A stretch of 64,000 bases of DNA from Pseudidiomarina aquimaris (GCF_003987395.1 NZ_PIPT01000001.1:186001-250000); one strand, 5' to 3'. Counted from the stretch's first letter, positions 1 to 8,186 are shown. A program made the numbers and translations. The notes: generated by a model from the sequence alone, not told the origin.

Positions 1-8
1 GACTCTAA

Positions 9-1412
9 ATGGCGCAGCTAATATGGTTCCGAAATGATTTACGCTTGCGGGATAATCCCGCAGTGGCAAGCGCACTGCAACGGGCGGGCGAGAATGGCAA
101 CGTCTATGGCTTGTTTCTCTACAGCGAGGAGCAGTGGCGCCGTCACGACTGGGCACCGATCAAGGTTGATTTACTCTGGCGTCATTTGGAATTGTTGCAG
201 CAAGAGGCAGCAGAGTGGGGCATAGAGCTGCATATCAAGAGTTGTCGCGATTGGCAGACCGTGCCGCGTGTTGTCCGCGATTTTTGTGGTGAGTATGGTA
301 TTACCGAAGTAAGCTTTAACCGTGAATACCCAGTTCATGAGCAACGCCGTGACCGCGCGACACAAAGCTGGCTCGCGGAACAGTCAATTGCTGTGAATAG
401 CTTTCATGGCATGGTTATTGTACCGCCGGTATTGCGTACACAAGCGGGTGATTACTATAAAAAGTTCACACCGTATTACAAATCGTGGTTAGCACATATC
501 CAGCGGAGCGGCTTGCCGCAACCTTATGAAAAGCCAGAACGCAAAGCTCTCAAGCCTCTTGGCATGCCGTCGGCGCCTGATTATCCCCGCTGCGATAGTG
601 GGGCCTATGTCGTCGGCGAAGAAGCAGCCTATCAGCAACTCCAACAATTCGTTGATGAACGGGTTGCGGATTATGATACCGACCGCGATTTACCAGCAAT
701 TCATGGGACTTCTAGGCTTTCACCTTATTGGGAGTTGGGAATCCTCTCGCCGGTGACCGCCGCGCGGCTGCTGCAACAACAAGCGCCAGAATTTCCGCAT
801 GGTTTAGCTGAGGGGGCTGCAACTTGGTTAAGCGAACTGGCATGGCGTGAGTTCTACCAGCACCTGATGGACGCTGAACCACGACTTAGTTATGGCAAAG
901 CCTTTCAAGCGCATACCGATGCTTTTGCTTGGAGCGATGACGACGCTCAGTTTCAAGCTTGGTGCGAGGGCCAAACGGGATATCCGATTGTTGATGCGGG
1001 GATGCGGCAACTTCAGCAAGAAGGTTGGATGCATAATCGTGTGCGCATGATTGTGGCTAACTTTTTAGTTAAAGATCTTCATATCGATTGGCGGCGCGGT
1101 GAAAAGTTCTTTATGCAAAACCTGATTGATGGCAGCTTTCCTGCTAACAATGGCGGTTGGCAGTGGAGCGCTTCGACGGGCACGGACGCGGTGCCGTATT
1201 TTCGGGTTTTTAATCCTACGTCCCAAAGCAAAAAAGTTGATCCTGACGGTAGCTATATCCGTAGATTTGTTAAGGAATTAGTCAACTGTCCGACACAGGA
1301 AATCCATGCTCCCGCAAAGTGGGCGCGAGCAGCACAAGTCGATTACCCTGAGCCAATCGTTGATCACGCGCAGGCGCGGGAAACTTTCTTAAGGAAATTC
1401 AAGGCGCTTTAG
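9..1412 (+). CDS. phrB: Deoxyribodipyrimidine photolyase
   Basis: A 467-residue cryptochrome/photolyase-family protein that should use FAD and blue light to split cyclobutane pyrimidine dimers. The N-terminal alpha/beta antenna domain opens with LIWFRNDLRLRDNP. The C-terminal FAD domain carries SRLSPYWELG, ELAWREFY, DAGMRQLQ, MHNRVRMI, the WRRGEKFFMQ stretch and the conserved FRVFNPTSQSKK. Length fits class I bacterial photolyases (about 470 residues). A TAA directly precedes the ATG, so an upstream gene probably ends there; the true promoter lies outside the window. It leads a run of membrane-lipid genes, a grouping known from singlet-oxygen regulons. A cryptochrome-like signalling role cannot be excluded, but repair is much the likelier call. 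Confidence 0.93.
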   Translation: MAQLIWFRNDLRLRDNPAVASALQRAGENGNVYGLFLYSEEQWRRHDWAPIKVDLLWRHLELLQQEAAEWGIELHIKSCRDWQTVPRVVRDFCGEYGITEVSFNREYPVHEQRRDRATQSWLAEQSIAVNSFHGMVIVPPVLRTQAGDYYKKFTPYYKSWLAHIQRSGLPQPYEKPERKALKPLGMPSAPDYPRCDSGAYVVGEEAAYQQLQQFVDERVADYDTDRDLPAIHGTSRLSPYWELGILSPVTAARLLQQQAPEFPHGLAEGAATWLSELAWREFYQHLMDAEPRLSYGKAFQAHTDAFAWSDDDAQFQAWCEGQTGYPIVDAGMRQLQQEGWMHNRVRMIVANFLVKDLHIDWRRGEKFFMQNLIDGSFPANNGGWQWSASTGTDAVPYFRVFNPTSQSKKVDPDGSYIRRFVKELVNCPTQEIHAPAKWARAAQVDYPEPIVDHAQARETFLRKFKAL

Positions 1413-1483
1413 CTTTTACAACTATACTTGATGGTAGCTTAGACGAGTTCGGCAAGGGAAAAGGCGAAACGGAGGTGAATACT

Positions 1484-1990
1484 ATGTCGAAACAAGATTC
1501 TAGTAACGATAATGAACAACAGCCCAAAGATCGTACGGAAGAGCTCGAGGCTCAGAAAGATCAACCTGCGGTGATCCAACGTTTGCTGAAATATTATGAT
1601 GAGTTCAGCGACGTTAATATCGACAAGCTCGGCGAACTCTACCATGACGAAGTGACCTTCATTGATCCTATTCATCAGTTGCATGGTCTTGAGGACTTAA
1701 AGCATTACTTCAAACACACCATGGAAAACGTTGAAGAATGTCACTTTGCGTTTACCGATTATGCGCAAAACGATGACCATCTGTTTGTTAATTGGCAGAT
1801 GCGTTTGCGTCATCCCAAACTTGCTGATGGGCAAGAAATCGTCGTCCCAGGCGTAAGCCATATTGAATTCAAAGAAGATAAGATCATCATGCAGCGGGAT
1901 TACTATGATTTGGGGGCGATGATCTACGAACACGTGAGCCTGCTTGGCTATGTTATAGGTAAAGTCAAAGCGCGTATGGTGCCATCATGA
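1484..1990 (+). CDS. NTF2-like (SnoaL-type) small protein
   Basis: A 168-residue soluble protein. After a charged N-terminal tail of about 30 residues comes an NTF2/SnoaL-like cone fold, suggested by LLKYYDEFS, LGELYHDEVTFIDPIHQLHG and the repeated aromatic-rich beta strands. A longer frame could begin at GTG 1475, but that codon sits inside the GGAGGT Shine-Dalgarno (1471-1476); ATG 1484 is 7 bases behind it and is preferred. The stop overlaps the next start by 4 bases (ATGA), so it is translationally coupled to the SDR. Homologues of this family commonly sit in this photolyase/SDR/DUF1365/CFA cluster. No catalytic function can be assigned; a substrate-binding or isomerase-like role in the lipid pathway is only a guess. 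Confidence 0.8.
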   Translation: MSKQDSSNDNEQQPKDRTEELEAQKDQPAVIQRLLKYYDEFSDVNIDKLGELYHDEVTFIDPIHQLHGLEDLKHYFKHTMENVEECHFAFTDYAQNDDHLFVNWQMRLRHPKLADGQEIVVPGVSHIEFKEDKIIMQRDYYDLGAMIYEHVSLLGYVIGKVKARMVPS

Positions 1991-2703
1991 ATATATTAAT
2001 CACAGGGGCGACTTCTGGCATCGGTAAGCAATTAGCCTTGGACTACGCAGCTGCTGGTCATCACGTCATTGCATGCGGTCGGAATGAGCAGGCGTTAGCC
2101 GAACTAGAACGTACTGACAGTGCTCACATCGCTGGGCAAAAACTCGATATCTCGGATGCCGAACATACGCTGCAAGCACTCCGCGCGTACACCGACATTG
2201 ATGTTGTTATCCTTGCCGCAGGGGTATGTGAATACCTCGATATCGAGGCCTTCGAAGCTGACTTATTTGCGCGCGTATTTGAGGTAAATGTGGTCGGTAC
2301 GATGCGTTGCGTTGAAGCTTTGTTACCTAACTTAAAATCAGGCTCGAAATTAGTCATTGTCGGCAGCACAGCGCGCTTACTCCCGTTCACGCGCGCTGAG
2401 GCTTATGGCGGCTCAAAAGCTGCGATTCATTACATTACCCGTAGCTTACAGGTGGATTTAGCGCGGCGCGGTATAAAAGTGTTGCACGTGTCACCGGGCT
2501 TCGTTGAAACGCCGATGACCGCGCAAAATGATTTTGAAATGCCGATGCAGGTAAGTGTTGAATTTGCCTCTGAAGCAATTCGCAAAGGTATCGACAAAAA
2601 CAAAATCGATATCACCTTCCCACGCGTGTTTGGCTGGTTTCTTAAGTTTGCCTCACGCTTACCACAAAGTTGGCAAGTGGCGTTATCACGCCGCATGACT
2701 TAG
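1987..2703 (+). CDS. SDR family NAD(P)-dependent oxidoreductase
   Basis: A 238-residue classical short-chain dehydrogenase. The nucleotide-binding motif TGATSGIG lies at residues 6-13, the NAG-like segment is LAAGVC near residue 77, the catalytic serine is in IVGSTA and the YxxxK motif is YGGSKAA. The SPGFVETPMT loop after the active site is typical. The C-terminus is rich in hydrophobic and basic residues (VFGWFLKFASRLPQSW), which may attach it to the membrane. It overlaps the preceding gene by 4 bases and is followed after 35 bases by the FAD oxidoreductase. In context it probably reduces or oxidises a lipid-derived carbonyl or hydroxyl; the substrate is unknown. Confidence 0.87.
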   Translation: MNILITGATSGIGKQLALDYAAAGHHVIACGRNEQALAELERTDSAHIAGQKLDISDAEHTLQALRAYTDIDVVILAAGVCEYLDIEAFEADLFARVFEVNVVGTMRCVEALLPNLKSGSKLVIVGSTARLLPFTRAEAYGGSKAAIHYITRSLQVDLARRGIKVLHVSPGFVETPMTAQNDFEMPMQVSVEFASEAIRKGIDKNKIDITFPRVFGWFLKFASRLPQSWQVALSRRMT

Positions 2704-2738
2704 TTATCCTCTACTAAGCTTGGTCGAAAGGACATTAA

Positions 2739-4019
2739 ATGAAAATAGCAGTAATTGGCAGTGGTATTGCAGGGATGACGTGTGCGCATCTATTAAGCGA
2801 AGAGCATCAGGTCGAATTGTTTGAGAGCAACGATTATATCGGTGGCCATACTCACACCGTTAATGTTGAAGTTCAGGGGCAAGAGTATGCCGTTGACACC
2901 GGTTTTATTGTTTTCAATGACCGTACTTACCCGAATTTTCGAGCCTTGATGCGCAAGATAGGCGTTGAGTGGCGTGATACTGAAATGAGTTTCAGCGTAC
3001 GCGACCCGCTGTCTGGACTCGAGTACAACGGTCATTCGGTAAATACCTTGTTCGCGCAGCGTAAGAACTTATTTAAACCGTCGTTCTATAAGCTGCTCAC
3101 TGGAATTCTAAAGTTCAATAAACAAGCTAAGGCTGCCCATGCTGATCTTGCAGCGGCCAAGCAACAAACCTTGGGTGAGTTTTTAGCTGCACAAAACCTA
3201 CCACAAGAAGTTGCCGATTATTACTTGTTACCCATGGTTGCCGCGATTTGGTCGGCAAGCATTGACGATGCAGCAGATTTCCCATTGGATTTCTTTTTAC
3301 GCTTTTTTGAAAACCATGGACTGTTGAATGTTGCTGACCGACCGCAGTGGGCAACCATTAAGGGTGGTTCATCCGCTTACATTGAGCCCTTGGTGGGCCA
3401 TTTGCGAGAGCATATCCATTTAGGCGTGGCGATCAAAGCTGTGCATCGTCAAATGCCGGAACGTGACGCCGCAGTGACCCTAGAATTCAGCGACGGCAGC
3501 TTGCAAGACTTTGATGAGGTGATCCTCGCTTGTCATAGTGACCAAGCTTTACAGCTATTGGCTGCACCCACCGCGGAAGAAACTGCGGTATTGGGGGCGA
3601 TCCATTATCAAGACAATGATGTGGTATTGCATACAGATATCCGTTTACTGCCACGCGAGAAGCGTGCCTGGGCGAGTTGGAACTACCTGCTTCATCATGG
3701 CGAGGATGCACGCACCCGGCCGAGTTCGGTCACCTATAATATGAACATCTTGCAGGGCATTGAAGCACCAGAGACCTTCTGTGTGACGTTGAATAATACC
3801 GATGCGATTCAACCTGAACGTATTTTACGTCGCTTTACCTATGCTCACCCAGTTTACAGTCTCGAATCAATGCGGGCGCGGGAACGTCGTGCGGAAATTT
3901 GTGGCCATAACCATACCCACTTTTGCGGTGCTTATTGGTACAACGGTTTTCATGAGGATGGCGTGCGTAGTGCGCTTGACGTGACGCAACGCCTTGGAGT
4001 GGTTTGGCATGGCAGCTAG
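2739..4019 (+). CDS. FAD-dependent amine-oxidase-like oxidoreductase (COG2907 type)
   Basis: A 426-residue flavoprotein with an N-terminal Rossmann dinucleotide site (VIGSGIAGMTCAHLL, then an acidic strand end ELFES and IGGHTHTV). The remainder resembles the NAD/FAD-binding family that almost always neighbours DUF1365 and CFA-like methyltransferases. The C-terminus has the family motif CGAYWYNGFHEDGVRSA. No membrane segment or signal peptide is evident. An AAAGGA Shine-Dalgarno precedes the ATG. It overlaps the DUF1365 gene by 11 bases. In Rhodobacter a clustered desaturase (UfaD) and an oxygen-inserting protein (UfaO) make furan fatty acids beside a CFA-like methyltransferase; this protein is a reasonable candidate for the desaturase step, but that mapping is inference. 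Confidence 0.85.
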   Translation: MKIAVIGSGIAGMTCAHLLSEEHQVELFESNDYIGGHTHTVNVEVQGQEYAVDTGFIVFNDRTYPNFRALMRKIGVEWRDTEMSFSVRDPLSGLEYNGHSVNTLFAQRKNLFKPSFYKLLTGILKFNKQAKAAHADLAAAKQQTLGEFLAAQNLPQEVADYYLLPMVAAIWSASIDDAADFPLDFFLRFFENHGLLNVADRPQWATIKGGSSAYIEPLVGHLREHIHLGVAIKAVHRQMPERDAAVTLEFSDGSLQDFDEVILACHSDQALQLLAAPTAEETAVLGAIHYQDNDVVLHTDIRLLPREKRAWASWNYLLHHGEDARTRPSSVTYNMNILQGIEAPETFCVTLNNTDAIQPERILRRFTYAHPVYSLESMRARERRAEICGHNHTHFCGAYWYNGFHEDGVRSALDVTQRLGVVWHGS

Positions 4020-4752
4020 TGAGCTGAGAAGCGCGATTTTAAAAGGCCGCGTTTTTCATCGGCGCTATCGGCCTACGCAACATGCGTTTGATTATCCGAC
4101 CGCGCAGTGGTGGATCGCGCTAGATGAATTGCCCCGGCTACAAAAACTGAGCCGCCTATTATCGACTGATAAGTTCGCACCGTTGTGGTTTCGTCGGCAA
4201 GATTATCTGCGTGGCAGCGAAGGTGACCTTGCTGCTGCGGTACGCACGAAAATGAGTGAGTTGGCGGGTGAACAGCTACACGGCCGGGTTTATTTTCTTG
4301 GGAATTTAAGAACCTTCGGGTTGTACTTCAGTCCGATCAACTGTTACTTCCTAGAACAGGATGACAGTGGTGCATACAGCTATATGTTGGCAGAAGTGAG
4401 CAATACACCGTGGAATGAACGACATTACTATTTACTTGATCTTGGTCAAGAACTTGCCCACGACAAAGCTTTTCACGTGTCGCCGTTTAACCCCATCGAT
4501 ATGCGTTATGAATGGCAGATTCGTGCGCCACGAAATGAAGCCGAGCATAGCAGCACCATTCACCTCGCTGCGGTAAAAGGCGAGCGCCATTTTTCTGCGA
4601 CGATGCGCTTGCAGCGATACGAAGTGAACCGGAAAACGATCCGCAACGTATTTTTGAGGTATCCAATAAATACATTGACCACAGTGTTTGCAATTTATTG
4701 GCAAGCATTGCGGTTGTGGTTAAAGAAAACGCCCATCTATGATCATCCGTAG
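4009..4752 (+). CDS. DUF1365 domain-containing protein
   Basis: A 247-residue protein of the DUF1365 family. Recognisable features are GRVFHRRYRPTQHAFDY at the N-terminus, LRTFGLYFSPINCYF in the middle, AEVSNTPWNERHYYL and KAFHVSPFNPIDMRYEW. TTG 3994 would add five residues, but ATG 4009 is placed 9 bases after GGAG and overlaps the previous stop by 11 bases, so it is preferred. The function of the family is not established biochemically to my knowledge. Its constant genomic partners (FAD oxidoreductase before, CFA-like methyltransferase after) imply a role in acyl-chain modification of phospholipids. The many conserved His, Trp and Tyr residues leave an enzymatic role open. Confidence 0.86.
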   Translation: MAASELRSAILKGRVFHRRYRPTQHAFDYPTAQWWIALDELPRLQKLSRLLSTDKFAPLWFRRQDYLRGSEGDLAAAVRTKMSELAGEQLHGRVYFLGNLRTFGLYFSPINCYFLEQDDSGAYSYMLAEVSNTPWNERHYYLLDLGQELAHDKAFHVSPFNPIDMRYEWQIRAPRNEAEHSSTIHLAAVKGERHFSATMRLQRYEVNRKTIRNVFLRYPINTLTTVFAIYWQALRLWLKKTPIYDHP

Positions 4753-4805
4753 GGGCGATAATAACAACACAGCGCGTACCAATTTTGAAGAAAACTGGGG
4801 AAGCC

Positions 4806-6041
4806 ATGAATACAGAATCTGCACTGATGACAATGCAGCAGGCAAGCACCACAGATAAGTGGGCCCGCCGTGCAGTGCTTCGTTTATTGCAAGAATTGCA
4901 AGACGGTTATGTGACGTTGCGCGAGCAAGGCGAAGTAATTGGCCATTTCGGTCGTGAACAAAGCGACTTAAAAGCCGAAATTAACGTGTTAAAACCGAGC
5001 TTTTACCGTCGTTTGTTATTCGGTGGCAGCATTGCCTCGGGTGAGACCTATATCGATCAGTCATGGGAAACCTCCGATCTAACCAAGGTAATCCAATTGT
5101 TCGCGCGTAACTTGCCTGCGCTTGACGCCTTTGAGGCGCGCTTTAGCTGGATCTTAATGCCTTGGCAAAAGTTTCAACACTGGCGTCGGCGCAATAGCAA
5201 GCAACAAGCGAAAGAGAATATTTCTGCGCACTACGATTTAGGCAATGACCTTTACGAAGCGTTTCTAGATCCTGCCATGCAATATTCAAGTGCGGTGTAC
5301 CCGAGCGCCGAGGCAGACTTGGCTGCAGCGCAGCAACACAAGCTTAAACGACTGTGTGATAGCCTCGAGTTAAGTGCACAAGACCATTTGCTCGAAATTG
5401 GTACCGGCTGGGGCGGTTTGGCTCTGTTTGCGGCGCAAAATTATGGTTGTAAAGTTACCACTACGACAATCTCAAACGAGCAGTTCCGTCATGCCAAGGC
5501 ACAAGTTGAGGCGGCAGGGTTAAGTGACCGTGTCACCGTGCTGAAGCAGGATTATCGTGACCTTGAAGGGCAATACGACAAATTGGTATCGGTTGAAATG
5601 ATCGAGGCTGTTGGGCGGCAATTTATGGCGACCTACTTTAAAACCTGTAGTCGTTTGCTTAAACCTAACGGTAAGTTTGCGTTGCAAGCCATTACTATCG
5701 CCGACCAACGAATGAAGAGCTATGCCAATTCGGTGGATTTCATCCAACAACACGTATTCCCCGGTGGCTTCTTGCCTTCGTTAACGATGATCACGGAAAT
5801 GTTTACTAAGCATACGGACATGGTCGTGCGCCACGTTGATGACATTGGCTTTGATTATGCCCGCACATTGCGTGACTGGCGCGAGAAGTTCAATGCGGCC
5901 CACCCGCAGTTGAAAGAACATGGCTACGACGAGCGCTTTGGTCGCCTTTGGAACTTTTATCTTAGTTATTGCGAGGGCGGCTTTCTAGAACGCAGCGTGT
6001 CGGCGCTGCAATTGGTCGCCACGAAGCCAGCATGTCGCTGA
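4806..6041 (+). CDS. Cyclopropane-fatty-acyl-phospholipid synthase family methyltransferase
   Basis: A 411-residue SAM-dependent methyltransferase acting on unsaturated acyl chains of membrane phospholipids. Residues 1-130 form the lipid-binding N-terminal region, followed by AHYDLGNDLYEAFLD and SAM motif I EIGTGWGG (197-204). The Cys of E. coli Cfa (in YSCAY) that contributes to the bicarbonate site is Ser162 here, and the His in LLHTIG corresponds to Gln294; the Glu of MIEAVG (Glu267) is kept. This suggests a CFA-like enzyme with altered chemistry, such as mid-chain methylation rather than cyclopropanation. ATG 4806, close behind GGGGA, is preferred over TTG 4785. The stop overlaps the DUF2878 gene by 10 bases. 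Confidence 0.9.
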   Translation: MNTESALMTMQQASTTDKWARRAVLRLLQELQDGYVTLREQGEVIGHFGREQSDLKAEINVLKPSFYRRLLFGGSIASGETYIDQSWETSDLTKVIQLFARNLPALDAFEARFSWILMPWQKFQHWRRRNSKQQAKENISAHYDLGNDLYEAFLDPAMQYSSAVYPSAEADLAAAQQHKLKRLCDSLELSAQDHLLEIGTGWGGLALFAAQNYGCKVTTTTISNEQFRHAKAQVEAAGLSDRVTVLKQDYRDLEGQYDKLVSVEMIEAVGRQFMATYFKTCSRLLKPNGKFALQAITIADQRMKSYANSVDFIQQHVFPGGFLPSLTMITEMFTKHTDMVVRHVDDIGFDYARTLRDWREKFNAAHPQLKEHGYDERFGRLWNFYLSYCEGGFLERSVSALQLVATKPACR

Positions 6042-6571
6042 ACATTAAAGCCTGGCTAGCCAAGGATAACCTGCGCCGCGTTGCAGGTTTATTGTGGTTT
6101 GATTTGGTTTGGTTTAGCACAGTCGCAGGGCGCAACGATTGGCTATGGTTAGCCGTACCCGTCGTTGCCGTGCAGATTTTTCTGAGTAGTACACGCCGCG
6201 GCTTTAACTGGTTGCTGTACGTGAAGCTACTGGCTTTAGGGTTATTGCTGGAAGCCAGTGTGGTGGGACTCGGGATTCTCGACTTTACCGGTGGCTGGTT
6301 GCCTTTGTGGCTTATCGCGCTGTGGTGTGGTTTTGCAGCAATGGTAACAACGACCCTTGACTGGCTTTCGGGCCGTTACCTTTTAGCTGCATTGATTGGC
6401 GTGGCCTCTGGGCCGCTCACCTATGCCATCGGCAGCCGGCTCGGTGCCGCAGAGTTGTTAGTTGAGGAGTGGATCATGTGGCTTGCCTACGGAGTTCTTT
6501 GGGGTGCTTACATGGCGGTGTTTGCGTGGTTAATGAAAGCGAGCGAGGTGAATTATGCCAAATCGTCATAA
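6032..6571 (+). CDS. DUF2878 family inner-membrane protein
   Basis: A 179-residue polytopic membrane protein with about five hydrophobic segments, for example VAGLLWFDLVWFSTVAG, LWLAVPVVAVQIFL, LLALGLLLEASVVGLGILD, LWLIALWCGFAAMVTT and WIMWLAYGVLWGAYMAVFAW. The pattern with YLLAALIGVASGPLTYAIG fits DUF2878. The open frame continues upstream, but ATG 6032 lies 10 bases inside the end of the methyltransferase gene and starts the family-like MSLNIKAWL. It overlaps the next gene by 17 bases. Function is unknown; it regularly accompanies CFA-like genes, so a part in lipid presentation or transport at the inner membrane is plausible but unproven. Confidence 0.82.
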   Translation: MSLNIKAWLAKDNLRRVAGLLWFDLVWFSTVAGRNDWLWLAVPVVAVQIFLSSTRRGFNWLLYVKLLALGLLLEASVVGLGILDFTGGWLPLWLIALWCGFAAMVTTTLDWLSGRYLLAALIGVASGPLTYAIGSRLGAAELLVEEWIMWLAYGVLWGAYMAVFAWLMKASEVNYAKSS

Positions 6572-7094
6572 TAGAAAAAGTTTGAAACGTTGGGTTACAG
6601 GGCTTGCCTTGTGCTGCGTTGCTGCCCCAACCATGGCGTTAGCTTGCGAGCCTGACTCAGCGCAAGATCTCCAGGCAGTAGGAAAAACGCGTTTAAGTGT
6701 GTGGTTTTGGGATGTCTACGACGCACAGCTGTTGACCGATAGTGGTAATTACGACGACTATGATCGTCGCGCTTTACGGTTGAGTTACTTACGCGATATC
6801 AAGGCTAAGGACTTGGTGGAAACCACCAAAGAGGAATGGCAGCGGATGGATATTGCGGTCACCAGTGAGCATGAGCAGTGGCTCGAAAAGCTCCAGGAAA
6901 TGTGGCCGGACGTAAGCAATGGGGACTGTTTGATGCTAGTCGAGACCGAGCAGGGACATAGTTCCTTCTACAATGCCGAAGGGCGTTTGGGTGGTATTGA
7001 CTCGGCACAGTTTACCGATGACTTTCTAGCCATTTGGCTGAGTCCTAATTCACGCTTCAAAGACGAACGCAATGAATTGATAGGAGCTAAGTAA
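6555..7094 (+). CDS. Chalcone-isomerase-like exported protein
   Basis: A 179-residue protein with a signal peptide (basic RHNRKSLKRW, hydrophobic core, cleavage probably after TMALA near residue 29). The mature part matches the bacterial chalcone-isomerase-like family, shown by KTRLSVWFWDVYDAQLLT and LRLSYLRDIKAKDLVETT. Families with this fold bind fatty acids or flavonoids, so a periplasmic acyl-chain-binding function is possible. The two mature cysteines (after the cleavage site and in NGDCLMLV) could form a disulfide. ATG 6555 overlaps the DUF2878 stop by 17 bases, and its own stop shares one base with the next start. It belongs to the same operon. Confidence 0.8.
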   Translation: MPNRHNRKSLKRWVTGLALCCVAAPTMALACEPDSAQDLQAVGKTRLSVWFWDVYDAQLLTDSGNYDDYDRRALRLSYLRDIKAKDLVETTKEEWQRMDIAVTSEHEQWLEKLQEMWPDVSNGDCLMLVETEQGHSSFYNAEGRLGGIDSAQFTDDFLAIWLSPNSRFKDERNELIGAK

Positions 7095-7621
7095 TGAAAC
7101 GCCTACAACTTTTAGTGATAAGCGCGATGGCTTTTATCGTGCTGGGATGCTCAACATCCTTAGATGCGTACAAAAATGTCGAACCACACCTCAAGCTAGA
7201 AGAGTTCTTTAACGGTGAACTCGAAGCTTACGGGATGGTGCAAGACTACAGTGGAGAAGTGATTCAACGCTTTAAAGTAGACTTGGTAGGCACTTGGGAA
7301 GGCAATGAGGGCGTGCTTGATGAAACTTTTTACTATGCCGATGGCTCAACGCAAAAGCGTATTTGGTATCTGACAAAGATAGCCCCAGACCGTTATGAAG
7401 GTCGTGCCAGTGACGTTGAAGGCGTAGCTGAAGGCAAAGTCGCCGGAAATACACTTAATTGGACGTATGTACTGAATATTGAGCTTGATGGCGAACCTTT
7501 CTCGGTGAAACTCGACGATTGGCTTTATTTGGTGGATAAGGACAACATGATTAACCGCACTCAGATGTACAAGTTTGGTATCAACGTGGGTGAAATCACG
7601 CTCTATATTGGTAAGAAGTAG
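7094..7621 (+). CDS. DUF3833 family lipoprotein
   Basis: A 175-residue predicted lipoprotein. The signal peptide ends in the lipobox VLGC with Cys19 as the lipidated residue. The mature domain is beta-rich and matches DUF3833 (LEEFFNGELEAYGMVQDYSG, FYYADGSTQKRIWYL, DDWLYLVDKDNMINRTQM), a small lipocalin-like family. Residues after Cys19 (STS) carry no Asp at +2, so outer-membrane sorting is expected. It is the last gene of the photolyase-led operon, its start sharing one base with the preceding stop, and a strong hairpin terminator follows within about 20 bases. It may handle the modified lipid made by the cluster, but the ligand is unknown. Confidence 0.85.
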   Translation: MKRLQLLVISAMAFIVLGCSTSLDAYKNVEPHLKLEEFFNGELEAYGMVQDYSGEVIQRFKVDLVGTWEGNEGVLDETFYYADGSTQKRIWYLTKIAPDRYEGRASDVEGVAEGKVAGNTLNWTYVLNIELDGEPFSVKLDDWLYLVDKDNMINRTQMYKFGINVGEITLYIGKK

Positions 7622-7641
7622 GACCAAGTAAAAAACAAAAA

Positions 7642-7668
7642 AAGCAGCTCAAATTGAGCTGCTTTTTT
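7642..7668. terminator. Bidirectional intrinsic terminator
   Basis: An 11-base inverted repeat (AAGCAGCTCAA / TTGAGCTGCTT) with a minimal loop is followed by six T on the plus strand and preceded by an A-rich run, so it can end transcription from both sides. It separates the photolyase-led operon from the convergent H1-like gene. Confidence 0.9.
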
Positions 7669-7694
7669 AATGTCAAAATCTAAAATCGTAAAAC

Positions 7695-8069
7695 TTAGTA
7701 GCCGCGCGGCAGACGCGACAAGCTTGATCCTGCTTCTAGCTTCTGACGCCACAGTTCGCGAGCCGTAAGACCGTTCCCTGAGCTAGTTGTTTTACTTGCT
7801 GCCTTTTTCTTCGCCGCAGGTTTTTTAGCGGCTGCCTTAGCAGGTTTTTCTGCTTTCTTTGCTACTGGCTTCTCAGCCTTAGCTGCCGGCTTTTTACTAG
7901 CGCCAGACAAAGCCTCTGCTTCTTCGGCGAGTTGTGCCAAGCGCATATTTTTGCCACCATCTATACTGTACCAACCGCTTTTGGCCTCGATAGTAGGTTT
8001 TTTACCGTGAGCCTTTTCGTAGGCTGCGGTAAAATCGGCGATGACTTGGTCTTTATCAAGTTTGCTCAT
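7695..8069 (-). CDS. Lys/Ala/Pro-rich histone-H1-like small protein
   Basis: A 124-residue basic protein. Residues 1-55 look folded (KDQVIADFTAAYEKAHGKKP, then SGWYSIDGGKNMRLAQLA). Residues about 58-95 form a low-complexity tail made of repeated KKPAAKAEKP and AKKPAAKKK units, like the C-terminal tails of bacterial histone H1-like proteins and AlgP. The last 30 residues (ARELWRQKLEAG and the end SRLPRGY) form a second conserved patch. Proteins of this kind in marine gammaproteobacteria are sometimes labelled SyrB-like regulators. Nucleic-acid binding is likely from charge and composition; a specific regulatory target cannot be named. It is transcribed alone, divergently from ybgI. Confidence 0.7.
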   Translation of the reverse strand: MSKLDKDQVIADFTAAYEKAHGKKPTIEAKSGWYSIDGGKNMRLAQLAEEAEALSGASKKPAAKAEKPVAKKAEKPAKAAAKKPAAKKKAASKTTSSGNGLTARELWRQKLEAGSSLSRLPRGY

Positions 8070-8186
8070 GGAAAAACCCTTTGCATATTGAGTAAAAGTT
8101 CTCCATTTTTATACCGTTTTTTGCGCAATATGTCTAATTTTGTCTTATTTTCGACGATAATGCGTAACAAAAGAGGAGCCAAGGAC

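Noticed and set aside
1475-1483. GTG 1475 as start of the NTF2-like gene
   Set aside because: The codon lies within the GGAGGT Shine-Dalgarno of ATG 1484, so ribosomes would start at 1484.
7932-8186. 85-residue N-terminal extension of YbgI
   Set aside because: It is antisense to the H1-like gene and crosses the divergent promoter region; the family starts at GTG 8187.
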